Source: Paracoccus sp. SCSIO 75233 (GTDB taxonomy: Bacteria > Pseudomonadota > Alphaproteobacteria > Rhodobacterales > Rhodobacteraceae). From it: DNA of 64,000 nt. Of this stretch, positions 35,105-47,700 are shown piece after piece (position 1 is the first letter of the stretch; every line of letters begins with the position of its first letter). The notes under the pieces are model-generated. The model had not been told where the DNA came from. It was given only the letters and a program-made list of their open reading frames with translations, and made no database searches. Both the position numbers and the translations under genes were made by a program. The stretch is taken from NCBI RefSeq assembly GCF_027912675.1, contig NZ_CP115757.1, positions 806,001 through 870,000 on the forward strand, in the 5' to 3' direction.

Positions 35105-36328
35105 ATGCGTATAGCGGTTCTCGGTGGCGACGGATTTGTCGGCTGGCCAACCTCGCTTCATCTGTCCAATCTGGGTCACGAGGTCCATATCCTCGACAAC
35201 CTCTCGCGCCGCTGGATCGACACCGAGCTGGGCGTGCAGTCGCTGACCCCGATGGACTCGATCCAGGAGCGCTGCCGCATCTGGAAGCAGGAGACGGGCA
35301 ACCAGATCCATTTCCACCTGCTCGATCTGGCCAAGGAGTTCGAGCGGCTGAAGAAATGGCTGGCCGATAACAAGCCCGACGCCATCATCCATTTCGCTGA
35401 ACAGCGGGCCGCGCCCTATTCGATGAAAACCGACCGGCACAAGGTTTACACTGTCGATAACAACGTGAACGCCACGCATAACCTGCTGGCGGCAATGGTT
35501 GAAACCGGCATAGACGCGCATCTGGTCCATCTTGGCACGATGGGGGTTTACGGCTACTCCAGCGTCGGTGCGCCGATCCCGGAAGGCTATCTGGATATCG
35601 AGATCGAAACGCCGACCGGCAAGAAGCAGCAGCAGGTGCTGTATCCGACGCGCCCCGGCTCGGTCTACCACATGACCAAGAGCCTCGATCAGATCATGTT
35701 CCAGTTCTTTGCCCAGAATGACGGGCTCAGGATCACCGATCTGCATCAGGGCATCGTCTGGGGCACCCATACCGACCAGACCCGCCGTAACGAGCAGCTT
35801 ATCAACCGTTTCGACTATGACGGCGATTACGGCACGGTGCTGAACCGTTTCCTGATTCAGGCGGCGATCGGCTATCCGCTGACGGTGCATGGCACGGGCG
35901 GGCAGACGCGCGCCTTCATTCATATTCAGGACTGTGTGCGCTGCATCGAACTGGCCCTGGCCGATGCGCCGGAGGCGGGCGAGCGGGTGAAGATCTTCAA
36001 CCAGATGACGGAGACGCACCGGGTCCGCGATCTGGCGGCGCTGATCGCGAAGATGACCGGCGCGAAGGTGATGAACCTGCCCAACCCGCGCAAGGAGGCG
36101 GCGGAGAACGATCTGATCGTGAAGAACGACCAGTTCCTGTCGCTTGGCCTCAACCCGATCACGCTGGAAGAGGGGCTGCTGTCCGAGGTGGTCGAGGTGG
36201 CGAAGAAATACGCCCATCGGATCGACCGGTCACGGGTGCCGGCCGTCTCCGCCTGGACCAAGGACATCGCGGAAAAGGTCGATCACGACCCGGAGGCGCA
36301 TGTTCAGGACGCCAAGGAAGCGAGCTGA
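35105..36328 (+). CDS. sqdB: UDP-sulfoquinovose synthase (SqdB-like epimerase)
   Basis: The 407-residue short-chain dehydrogenase/epimerase has the NAD-binding start IAVLGGDGFVGWPTSLHLS and the substrate-region signatures SRRWIDTELGVQSLTPMDSI, IIHFAEQRAAPYSMK, HLGTMGVYGYSS and catalytic Tyr/Lys in SVYHMTKSLD. SqdB converts UDP-glucose and sulfite to UDP-sulfoquinovose for sulfolipid. The close match of the N-terminal blocks to SqdB makes this the best call. No sqdD/sqdC/sqdX is adjacent. AAGGAAAGG precedes ATG 35105. Confidence 0.85.
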   Translation: MRIAVLGGDGFVGWPTSLHLSNLGHEVHILDNLSRRWIDTELGVQSLTPMDSIQERCRIWKQETGNQIHFHLLDLAKEFERLKKWLADNKPDAIIHFAEQRAAPYSMKTDRHKVYTVDNNVNATHNLLAAMVETGIDAHLVHLGTMGVYGYSSVGAPIPEGYLDIEIETPTGKKQQQVLYPTRPGSVYHMTKSLDQIMFQFFAQNDGLRITDLHQGIVWGTHTDQTRRNEQLINRFDYDGDYGTVLNRFLIQAAIGYPLTVHGTGGQTRAFIHIQDCVRCIELALADAPEAGERVKIFNQMTETHRVRDLAALIAKMTGAKVMNLPNPRKEAAENDLIVKNDQFLSLGLNPITLEEGLLSEVVEVAKKYAHRIDRSRVPAVSAWTKDIAEKVDHDPEAHVQDAKEAS

Positions 36329-36374
36329 GGTCCATCGGAGGACATTGCCCGGAAGCAAGGGGCGCAGCCCCGCC

Positions 36375-36506
36375 GGGCAGCGCCCGACCGCCCGCTCGGG
36401 CGGACGCCTTGCTGCCGGTCGGCGCTGAACATCTGTTCGGCGGGGATGCGCGATAAAGCGAAAAGCCAGCAGGCAGCAGCGTCCACCCGGCGGTCGGACG
36501 CTGCCC
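36375..36506. repeat. Inverted pair of GC-rich repeats between convergent genes
   Basis: The 18-base unit GGGCAGCGCCCGACCGCC at 36375-36392 recurs in the opposite orientation at 36489-36506 with one change (17 of 18). Inside, CCGCCCG (36388-36394) and CGGGCGG (36397-36403) form a tight stem around CT. The block sits between sqdB and the TRIC gene, which converge. It could act as a bidirectional terminator or RNA-stabilising hairpin, or be a copy of a dispersed intergenic repeat. Confidence 0.6.
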
Positions 36507-36522
36507 CAGGCCATAACCAGCA

Positions 36523-37179
36523 TCAGCCCCGGGTGCGCGGCGGTCTCGGCTTATAGGCGGGCAGGGACCAGCCCCAGATCAGTGTCCCGGCGCGGAGCAG
36601 GAACACGGCGAGGCCGCCGCCCGTCAGCGCGAAGGGGCGCGGCAGGCCCAGCCAGATCAACGCCAGCGCCATGACCGCGCCGCCGAATGTGCAGGTCAGA
36701 TACAGTTCACTGCCCTTCAGGATCATCGGCACCTCATTGCCGACGACATCGCGGATCAACCCGCCCATTGTGCCTGTGATCACACCGGCAATCACCACGA
36801 TCACCGGCCCGTATCCGCCATAGAGCGCCACGCCCACGCCCGCAGGAACCGCGACTGCCAGTGCCACGGCGTCGAGCCACAGAAGCCAGCGATAGCGGCT
36901 CTCCAGCATCGGCGCGGTCCAGTAGACCAGAAACGCGGCAGCGGCGGCAATCAGGATCAGTTCCGGCTGCGCCACCCAGAACACCGGATCGCGGCCCAGC
37001 ACCAGATCACGCACCGTGCCACCCCCCACGGCGGTCAGCGAGGCCATGAAGATGAACCCGATAATGTCAAGCTGCGCCCGGCTGGCGACGAGCGCACCTG
37101 TCAGCGCAAAGACGAGCGCCGAGCCGTAATCGAGCGCCCAGACATAGCCGCTCAGCGTGTCGAACATTTCCGGGTTCAC
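36523..37179 (-). CDS. TRIC cation channel family protein (YadS/UPF0126)
   Basis: The 218-residue membrane protein has two repeated three-helix units. The first contains GSALVFALTGALVASRAQLD and TAVGGGTVRDLVLGRDPVFW. The second contains GVITGTMGGLIRDVVGNEVPMI. The paired GGG/GxxRD motifs are the TRIC signature of prokaryotic potassium/cation channels (other YadS-type members transport glycine). GTG 37179 is chosen because AGGAG lies six bases upstream; an in-frame ATG 39 bases further up lacks one. Substrate uncertain. Confidence 0.88.
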   Translation of the reverse strand: MNPEMFDTLSGYVWALDYGSALVFALTGALVASRAQLDIIGFIFMASLTAVGGGTVRDLVLGRDPVFWVAQPELILIAAAAAFLVYWTAPMLESRYRWLLWLDAVALAVAVPAGVGVALYGGYGPVIVVIAGVITGTMGGLIRDVVGNEVPMILKGSELYLTCTFGGAVMALALIWLGLPRPFALTGGGLAVFLLRAGTLIWGWSLPAYKPRPPRTRG

Positions 37180-37257
37180 GTCGATCTCCTGTCGCCCTGA
37201 CTGCGCGCGACATGCCACGAAATGCCGCAGCGCGAAAGCCCGCGGCTTCGCAGGCGG

Positions 37258-40978
<3,721 letters not shown>

Positions 40979-41234
40979 CTGATCTTCAGTATTCGGTCAG
41001 GTTTTCTAAATCGGTCTTGCGTCCGGCCCTTCTTTGGCGCGCCAGCAGGGACGCGCCGGAACCGGTGGCGCCTTCGCTGCCAGATTGTGCCGCGATGGTA
41101 AAGGTATCAAAGCGGATGGCCTGCCCGGTTCTCTTGCCTTCTCACTGCTGCAAAAGCGGTTCTCAGCCCATCCGAATAGTCTTTCCTGATCTGATATGAA
41201 CGGATATGGCTGAATGGTTAACGGTTCCGCTGAG

Positions 41235-42143
41235 ATGATCTTTTTCACGATCTGGCCCCTTTTTGCCCTGATTTGCCTCGGGTTCGTCCTCGCGCGGTCG
41301 GGTTTTCCGTCCGCCGCGTTCTGGCCCGCGTCGGAGCGGCTGAATTACTTCGTCCTGTTCCCGGCGCTGCTGTTTTCCAGCCTTGCCGATGCGCCCATCC
41401 GTGACCCCGGCGTCTACCGGCTTGGCGGTGCGGCGGCGGCGACCATTGTGATCGCGGCTTTGGGGCTGAGCCTCATGCGATATTTCAGGCCGATCCCGGC
41501 GGCGCGTTTCGGTCCGGCGCTACAGGGCGTCATCCGGTTCAACACCTATCTCGGCGTCGCCGTCATTGCGAGCGTCGCCGGGGCTGAGGGGATCACCCAA
41601 GCCGCTGTTTATCTGGCTGTCGCGGTTCCGCTGGTGAATGTGCTGTCCATCATGGCCTTGTCGGATAACCCGGCGGGCGGAAAATCGCTGCTGCTTCTGA
41701 AAACGATTTTCAGAAACCCGCTTATTCTGGCCTGCCTTGCCGGTATCGTTGTCGCCCTGAGCGGGCTTGGCCTGCCATTTGGCTCCGATGCGTTCTTCCG
41801 GCTGCTGGCACAGGGCAGCCTGCCGCTCGGTTTGCTTTGCGTGGGCGCGGCGCTGCAACCGGCGACATTGCGGCACGATCTGAAGGGGCTGGCGGGCGTC
41901 AGCGTTTTGCGGCTTCTGTGTATGCCCGTTCTTGCCGTTGTGGTCGGCGGGCTGTTCGGGCTGAGCGGGGCAGAGGCGCTGATCCTGATGGTGTTCTCGG
42001 CAATTCCGACGGCACCGACTGCCTATGTGCTGACCCGGCAGCTTGGCGGGGACGGGCCGTTCATGGCCGGGATCATCACCGCGCAGACGCTGCTTGCCGT
42101 GCTGACCCTTCCGCTGTGCCTGTTCCTGTTCGCAGGGTTTTAG
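41235..42143 (+). CDS. AEC (auxin efflux carrier) family transporter
   Basis: The protein has about 302 residues and roughly ten helices in two inverted five-helix halves, starting MIFFTIWPLFALICLGFVL. AEC features include LNYFVLFPALLFSSLADAPI, GVIRFNTYLGVAVIASV, FRNPLILACLAGIVVAL and FSAIPTAPTAYVLTRQLGGD. Family members export organic anions such as malate; the substrate is not predictable. An ATG seven codons upstream (41214) is a competing start. The 3' end overlaps the convergent radical-SAM gene by four bases. Confidence 0.85.
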   Translation: MIFFTIWPLFALICLGFVLARSGFPSAAFWPASERLNYFVLFPALLFSSLADAPIRDPGVYRLGGAAAATIVIAALGLSLMRYFRPIPAARFGPALQGVIRFNTYLGVAVIASVAGAEGITQAAVYLAVAVPLVNVLSIMALSDNPAGGKSLLLLKTIFRNPLILACLAGIVVALSGLGLPFGSDAFFRLLAQGSLPLGLLCVGAALQPATLRHDLKGLAGVSVLRLLCMPVLAVVVGGLFGLSGAEALILMVFSAIPTAPTAYVLTRQLGGDGPFMAGIITAQTLLAVLTLPLCLFLFAGF

Positions 42144-43165
42144 ATGTCGCGATAGTCGTGCCACTGGCCGCGCCAGTCGCGCAGCCGCCATTGTCCCGCG
42201 CCGACGCGGACCGCATTCCGGCTTTCAAGCGCGACCTTGCCGAAACCGCCGGGCAGGTCCAGCATATAGGAGGGCAGCGCCACGCCGGAGATATGCCCCC
42301 GCAGCGCATCCATGATCTGCAAGCCGTGGTCGATCGTGGTGCGGAAATGGCTGGTGCCGCGGGCGAGGTCGCAGTGATGCAGGTAATACGGCGTCACCCG
42401 GAGCGCGGTCAGGCGGCGGAACAGATCGCTGAGCGTCTCCGCATCGTCGTTCACGCCCCTGAGAAGCACCGATTGCGACAGCAGCGGAACCCCCTCATCC
42501 GCCAGAGCGCGGATTGCCTGACAGGCCTGATCGGTCAGCTCATCGGGGTGATTGCTGTGGATGACGACAAAGACCGCCGCCCGACGCTTGAGAAGCGGCA
42601 AAAGGCTCGCCACCCGCGCGGGCGCGACCACCGGAACGCGGCTGTGAAACCGGATCACCTCCACATGATCCATCCCGTCAATTCGGTCGAGGATCGGCCC
42701 CAAACGCCGCGGCGACAGCGTCATCGGGTCGCCGCCGGTCAGGATCACCTCGCGGATCGCCGGGGTCCGGGCGATATAGTCAAGCGCGCCAGCCAGTGCG
42801 TCCTGCGCCAGCGGACCCGCAGCCCCGACCACCTCTCGCCGGAAGCAGAAGCGGCAATAGACGTCGCAGCTTTGCGTCACATGCAGGATCACCCGATCCG
42901 GGTAGCGATGTGTCAGCCCCGGCACCGGGCTGTGCGCCTGATCGCCGATGGGATCGCGCAATTCCTCCGGCCGGGTTTCCTGCTCCCGCGCGTCGGGGAC
43001 GAATTGCGCCGAGATGCCCGGCGATGCCTGCTGCATCTCCGGCGTGATGAGGATGCGGAAATCCTGCGCCACCTGCTCCAGCGCCGGTCGCTGCGCCGCA
43101 TCGGCGAGGCCAGCAGACACAAGCTCGCTGACCGAGGTGATGGCGCGTTGTCTCGTCGCGGTCAT
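42140..43165 (-). CDS. Lysine-2,3-aminomutase-like radical SAM protein
   Basis: The 341-residue protein has the radical-SAM Cys motif CDVYCRFC in HVTQSCDVYCRFCFRREVVG, then REVILTGGDPMTLSPRRL, VIRFHSRVPVVAPARV, VVIHSNHPDELT, and the PLP-binding region VALPSYMLDLPGGFGKV. It is the size of KamA/EpmB-type enzymes, shorter than clostridial KamA. EpmB would modify elongation factor P with EpmA. No efp or epmA is adjacent, so beta-lysine production is equally possible. Confidence 0.85.
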   Translation of the reverse strand: MTATRQRAITSVSELVSAGLADAAQRPALEQVAQDFRILITPEMQQASPGISAQFVPDAREQETRPEELRDPIGDQAHSPVPGLTHRYPDRVILHVTQSCDVYCRFCFRREVVGAAGPLAQDALAGALDYIARTPAIREVILTGGDPMTLSPRRLGPILDRIDGMDHVEVIRFHSRVPVVAPARVASLLPLLKRRAAVFVVIHSNHPDELTDQACQAIRALADEGVPLLSQSVLLRGVNDDAETLSDLFRRLTALRVTPYYLHHCDLARGTSHFRTTIDHGLQIMDALRGHISGVALPSYMLDLPGGFGKVALESRNAVRVGAGQWRLRDWRGQWHDYRDI

Positions 43166-43193
43166 GGCGCTTGGCAGAATAAGGTTGCGCGGA

Positions 43194-43523
43194 TCAGTTC
43201 AGCGCCGCGTGATGCAGCGGATAGTAGCCATCGCGAAACTCCCCGAACTGCTCATCCAGTTCCGGATGCTCGACCGGCTCGCCGGAATTGTCGGGGATCA
43301 GGTTCTGTTCCGACACATAGGCGACGTAATAGGTCGTCTCAGCCTCGGCATAGAGGTGATAGAAGGGTTGTTCCTTGTCGGGACGGCTGTCCTCGGGGAT
43401 GGATTCGTACCACTCCTCCGAATTGGCGAATTCCGGGTCAATGTCGAAAACCACCCCGCGAAACGGGTGTAACCGATGACGCACAACCTGCCCGATCATG
43501 AATTTCGCTATACGCGCTTCCAT
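43194..43523 (-). CDS. hspQ: HspQ/YccV-like heat-shock protein
   Basis: The 109-residue protein reads AKFMIGQVVRHRLHPFRGVV, FDIDPEFANSEEWYESIPED, QPFYHLYAEAETTYYVAYVS, EQNLIPDNSGEPVEHPELDE. These are the hemimethylated-DNA-binding/HspQ family blocks. In enterobacteria HspQ is a Lon-specificity factor. Start ATG 43523 follows GAGGGG. It is probably a stress protein; its partner here is not known. Confidence 0.9.
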   Translation of the reverse strand: MEARIAKFMIGQVVRHRLHPFRGVVFDIDPEFANSEEWYESIPEDSRPDKEQPFYHLYAEAETTYYVAYVSEQNLIPDNSGEPVEHPELDEQFGEFRDGYYPLHHAALN

Positions 43524-43644
43524 ATGCCCCTCTAACGGAATCCCCATCTTCTACGCCTTTCGGGTGACCCTGTCTATGGACGGGTTGCTCACAATTTTGG
43601 CAGATAACGCCGGGGAAAGCGTCCGAAAACCGGATTTATCGGCC

Positions 43645-45015
43645 TTATTCGGCCGGATTGCGGCGTTTCAGGCTGGCCTCGCCATTTTCGGTTTCAGGCA
43701 CATATTCCGCGTCGTCGCCGGTTTCGACGATGTCGCGCGCCTCGGTTTCGTCCTCGTCCTCAAGTGCTGGCGGGGATTCCCCGGCGAGGAAGTTGCCCAG
43801 CCGTTCAAGCCCCGGAATATGGTCGGCCAACACCTTCAGCACCACCAAGAGCGGCACGGCAACGACCATTCCGAGAACTGACCAGAGCCAGGCCCAAAGC
43901 GCCACGGTGATAAACACGACAACCGTATTCAACTGAAGCCTGCGGGAGACGAAATAGGGCGTGACAAGCTGCCCCTCAAGCGAGGTGAACGCGAAATAGG
44001 TCGCGGCGACCATGACCGGCGTATAGAAATCGTCAAAGCTTATCAGTGCCACGATGAAGGCTGCCGCGACGCCTGTGACCGCGCCGAGATAGGGGATGAA
44101 ATTCAGGATGAACGCGGCAATGCCCCACAGCAGCGGCTGCGGCATGCCCCAGAACCACATCCCCATCCCGATCCCGATCCCGAGTCCGGCATTGATCAGC
44201 GTGATCGCCCCGAGATACGAACCCAGAGAAGCCTCAATCTCGCGCAGCGCCATATAGGCGGCGCGTTTTTCCCTGAGATTGTCGAAGCTTTGCACGGTCT
44301 TGAGATACAGAAGATCGCCCGATGCGATCAGGAAGAACAGCAGGAAGATGGTGAACACGATCTGGCCCGCGACCGAGGGGCCTGCAGAGGCGAGGGTTTG
44401 CAGCGTCGATGTTTCTTCGGTGTCGACACGGACGCGGATTTCCTGCTCGCCGCCCGTGCCGCCCCCGCTATCGGCTTCCATCGTGACGGCGGTTTCCTGC
44501 CCGGGCAGCGCCCCGTCCGGCAGCGTTCCGATGACATCCGGCGCGGCCTCGCCGGTGGCGTCGGCTGCAATCTCGGCTTCATCGCCGCCGCCCGTCACCT
44601 CGTCAATTTGCTTGGCCGCTTCCTCCAGTGGCTTGACGCTTTCACGCAGCGAGGAGAACCGTTCCTCCAGCCTTTGCGTGATGCGCGGACTGTCCTCGAC
44701 AATTTCGCTGATCGGGCCGGAAACGAAGTAACCCAAACCCCCGACAACCGCGATCAGGCCGATGGTGACAATGACGGCGCTGATCCCGGCGTTGAAGCCG
44801 CGCCTGCTCATCATGCGCCGGAAGGGGGAGAACACGAAGAACAGCAACATGGCCAACGTCACAGGCATCAGGAATGCCGCCGCCATCGTGATGAAATGGA
44901 ACAGCAGGATCAGGAAAATCCCGACAATGGCCCAGCCCGGCACCGCGCTTCGCTTCTGGTCCCGGTTGACGGAGGGAAACCGGTGTTCCGGATTGTATCG
45001 CTGCTTGGGCGGCAT
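43645..45015 (-). CDS. AI-2E/PerM family transporter
   Basis: The 456-residue protein has an N-terminal pair of helices, then a long periplasmic/cytoplasmic segment (about 110-215) with Glu/Asp/Gly-rich linker, and a C-terminal block of helices. That block contains GYFVSGPI-like and LNFIPYLGAVTGVAAAFIVA and FAFTSLEGQLVTPYFVSRRL, the PerM signature. Family members export AI-2 or small solutes, or exchange sodium and protons. The acidic linker and acidic C-tail are longer than average. Confidence 0.88.
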   Translation of the reverse strand: MPPKQRYNPEHRFPSVNRDQKRSAVPGWAIVGIFLILLFHFITMAAAFLMPVTLAMLLFFVFSPFRRMMSRRGFNAGISAVIVTIGLIAVVGGLGYFVSGPISEIVEDSPRITQRLEERFSSLRESVKPLEEAAKQIDEVTGGGDEAEIAADATGEAAPDVIGTLPDGALPGQETAVTMEADSGGGTGGEQEIRVRVDTEETSTLQTLASAGPSVAGQIVFTIFLLFFLIASGDLLYLKTVQSFDNLREKRAAYMALREIEASLGSYLGAITLINAGLGIGIGMGMWFWGMPQPLLWGIAAFILNFIPYLGAVTGVAAAFIVALISFDDFYTPVMVAATYFAFTSLEGQLVTPYFVSRRLQLNTVVVFITVALWAWLWSVLGMVVAVPLLVVLKVLADHIPGLERLGNFLAGESPPALEDEDETEARDIVETGDDAEYVPETENGEASLKRRNPAE

Positions 45016-45126
45016 GGGGTTCCTGCTGTTCGCGCGTCATATCCGCACATAACGCAGAACGCGGCGCGTGGGGTCCGCGCCGCGTTCATAATTGCCGCTA
45101 AACTATGTTAGCCCGCTGAAAACCGC

Positions 45127-46353
45127 TCAGATCGGGTTGTCGCCCTGTGCGTCGATCACGCGGGTCGGCAGGCCCATTTCGCCCAGCAGTTCAAGGAAGG
45201 GGCGCGCTGGCAGGTCCTCGACATTGACCATGCGTTTCACGTCCCAGATGCCGCGCGCGATCAGGATGGCCGCAGCCACGGGCGGCACACCGGCGGTATA
45301 GCTGATGCCCTGACTCCCTACCTCGTTATAGGCGTCCTTGTGGTCGGCGACGTTATAGATGAACACCTCGCCTTCCTTGCCGTCGCGCTTGCCCTTCACC
45401 AGATCGCCGATGCAGGTCTTGCCGGTGTAATCGGGGGCGAGGCTGGACGGATCGGGCAGGACCGCCTTGACCACTTTCAGCGGCACGACCTCCTGCCCCT
45501 CGGCTGTGGTCACCGGCTGCTCCGACAGGAGGCCCAGCGAGTTCAGCACCGTGAACACGTTGATGTAATGCGCGCCGAAGCCCATCCAGAACCGCACATC
45601 GGCGCTGCTGTAGCGGGCCGACAGGCTGTGAACCTCATCATGGCCGGACATATAGGCGGTCTGTTTGCCGACGACGGGCAGATCCCATTCGCGACCGACC
45701 TCGAACATCTTGTTCTCGGTCCATTTGCCACCCTGCCAGGCGTAAACCGTGCCGGTGAATTCGCGGAAATTGATCTCCGGGTCGAAATTGGTGGCAAAGT
45801 AACGGCCGTGGCTGCCGGCATTGATGTCGACGATGTCGATGGAGGTGATCTCGTCGAAATATTCATCCTCCGCCAGACGCGCATAGGAATTGACCACGCC
45901 CGGATCGAAACCCGCACCGAGGATCGCCGTCATCCCGGCTTTTTCGACCGCATCCCGACGTTTCCATTCGTAATTGGCATACCACGGCGGGGTCTCGCAG
46001 ATCTTGTCCGGCTCCTCATGGATGGCCGTGTCGATATAGGCGCATTTCGTGTCGATGCAGGCCTGAAGAACGGTCATATTGATGAAGGCAGAGCCGACAT
46101 TGATGCAGATGCCCGCATCGATCTGCCGGATCAACTCGGCCACGGCGGCGCTGTCCAAAGCGTCGACCGCGTGGCTGGTGAAGTCCATCTGGTGGCCTTT
46201 TTCACGCAGCGACGCAATAATCGCGTCGGCCTTCGGCTTTGTGCGCGATGCGATATGCAGCGTGCCAAACTCGCCCGCCCATTGCGCGACCTTATGTGCA
46301 GTAACCTTCGCGACGCCTCCGGCGCCGATGATGAGAACGTTCTTCGTCAACAT
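45127..46353 (-). CDS. Carboxynorspermidine/carboxyspermidine synthase
   Basis: The 408-residue saccharopine-dehydrogenase-like enzyme has the Rossmann motif VLIIGAGGVAKVTAHKVAQW, INVGSAFINMTVLQACIDT, AILGAGFDPGVVNSYA and SHGRYFATNFDPEINFREF. Together with the decarboxylase NspC encoded just upstream it forms the alternative spermidine route from aspartate semialdehyde and putrescine. The two genes are 15 bases apart in the same direction. Confidence 0.92.
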   Translation of the reverse strand: MLTKNVLIIGAGGVAKVTAHKVAQWAGEFGTLHIASRTKPKADAIIASLREKGHQMDFTSHAVDALDSAAVAELIRQIDAGICINVGSAFINMTVLQACIDTKCAYIDTAIHEEPDKICETPPWYANYEWKRRDAVEKAGMTAILGAGFDPGVVNSYARLAEDEYFDEITSIDIVDINAGSHGRYFATNFDPEINFREFTGTVYAWQGGKWTENKMFEVGREWDLPVVGKQTAYMSGHDEVHSLSARYSSADVRFWMGFGAHYINVFTVLNSLGLLSEQPVTTAEGQEVVPLKVVKAVLPDPSSLAPDYTGKTCIGDLVKGKRDGKEGEVFIYNVADHKDAYNEVGSQGISYTAGVPPVAAAILIARGIWDVKRMVNVEDLPARPFLELLGEMGLPTRVIDAQGDNPI

Positions 46354-46367
46354 TTCCCCCTTCGGTG

Positions 46368-47465
46368 TCAGGACAGGCTGTCCCGATAATCATCATAGGT
46401 AAATTCGCGGACAAGACGAATACTTCCGTCCTCTTCACGAATGGCGATCGAGGGCATGTTCACCCCGTTAAACCAGTTTTTCTTGACCATCGTATAGCCT
46501 GCGGCGTCGGCGATGCTGATCCGGTCGCCGATCTCCAGCGGGCGGTCAAACTGCGCATCGCCAAAGATATCGCCCGCGAGGCAGGTCTTTCCGGCGATCT
46601 GATAGGCATGGCTGCCGGTCATCGGCAGTTTCGCGGTTTCGCGATAGATCAGCAGGTCGAGCATATGCGCCTCGATGCTGGAATCGACGATGGCGACCTG
46701 TTTGCCGTTGTCGATGATGTCCAGCACGCTGACCTCCAGAGTGGCGCTGCGGGTGATGCTGGCCTCGCCCGGTTCCAGATAGACCTGCACGCCCATCTGG
46801 TCGCTGAACGCCTTCAGCCGGTCGGCGAGCCGGTCCAGCGGATAGCCCTCGCCGGTGAAGTGGATGCCGCCGCCAAGCGAGACCCAGTCGAGCCGCTTGA
46901 GGAAGCCGCCGAACTCCGCCTCGATCCGGTCTAGCTGGGTGGAGAACAGATCGAAATCGTCATTCTCGCAATTATAGTGGATCATGACGCCGCCGATGCG
47001 CCCCTCGGCCTGTTCCAGCCGCGCCATGTCCCATTCGCCAAGCCGCGAGAAGGGGCGGGCGGGATCGGCCAGATCGAAACCCGAGGTCGAAAAGCGCGGA
47101 TTGAGTCGCAGCCCGCGTTCGATATGACCGGCCTTCTCCGCGAAACGGTCAAGCTGGGTCAGCGAGTTGAAGATGATCTTGTCGGCGTAACCGATGGCCT
47201 CGTCAATCTCGTGATCGGCCCAGGCGACGGAATAGGCATGGGTTTCCTTACCGAATTTCTCCCGCCCGAGCCGCAACTCGAACAGCGACGAAGAGGTCGT
47301 GCCGTCCATATAGTCGCGCATCAGATCGAAGACCGACCATGTCGCAAAACATTTTAGCGCCAGCAGCGCCTTGGCACCCGAGGCATCACGAAGCCGCGCG
47401 ACGGTTTCCATGTTCCGGCGCAACGCGGCCTTGTCCATCAGGTAATAGGGCGTCTGAATCGTCAT
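46368..47465 (-). CDS. nspC: Carboxynorspermidine/carboxyspermidine decarboxylase
   Basis: The 365-residue alanine-racemase-fold PLP enzyme has the PLP lysine region AKALLALKCFATWSVFDLM, GTTSSSLFELRLGREKFG, HYNCENDDF and SLGGGIHFTGEGYPLDRL, then VYLEPGEASITRSATL. It decarboxylates carboxy(nor)spermidine to the triamine. ATG 47465 has GAGGAA upstream; a longer in-frame start to 47561 is rejected. First gene of the two-gene polyamine operon. Confidence 0.94.
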   Translation of the reverse strand: MTIQTPYYLMDKAALRRNMETVARLRDASGAKALLALKCFATWSVFDLMRDYMDGTTSSSLFELRLGREKFGKETHAYSVAWADHEIDEAIGYADKIIFNSLTQLDRFAEKAGHIERGLRLNPRFSTSGFDLADPARPFSRLGEWDMARLEQAEGRIGGVMIHYNCENDDFDLFSTQLDRIEAEFGGFLKRLDWVSLGGGIHFTGEGYPLDRLADRLKAFSDQMGVQVYLEPGEASITRSATLEVSVLDIIDNGKQVAIVDSSIEAHMLDLLIYRETAKLPMTGSHAYQIAGKTCLAGDIFGDAQFDRPLEIGDRISIADAAGYTMVKKNWFNGVNMPSIAIREEDGSIRLVREFTYDDYRDSLS

Positions 47466-47700
47466 GGGTTCCTCGGGCAATGAGGGCGACGATATATCCC
47501 CCGGAGTCCGGTTTCGCAAGGAATGGTGACGATCTGACGACGGAGCGGCATAAAATCGCATTTCATTTTCATATATGCCGCCATGCTGTTGTATGGAAAC
47601 CGTCGCCGGAAGCGCTTACGGTCCGAATTATCCTGAACAGAGGTCACGCCTGTCCGATCCCGCCGCATATTCCCCGGTCGAGCCTGAACGCAATGCCGCC

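Noticed and set aside
41837..43501. 554-codon plus-strand frame opposite the lysine-aminomutase-like gene
   Set aside because: Shadow of the AEC and radical-SAM genes, with biased composition and no domain.
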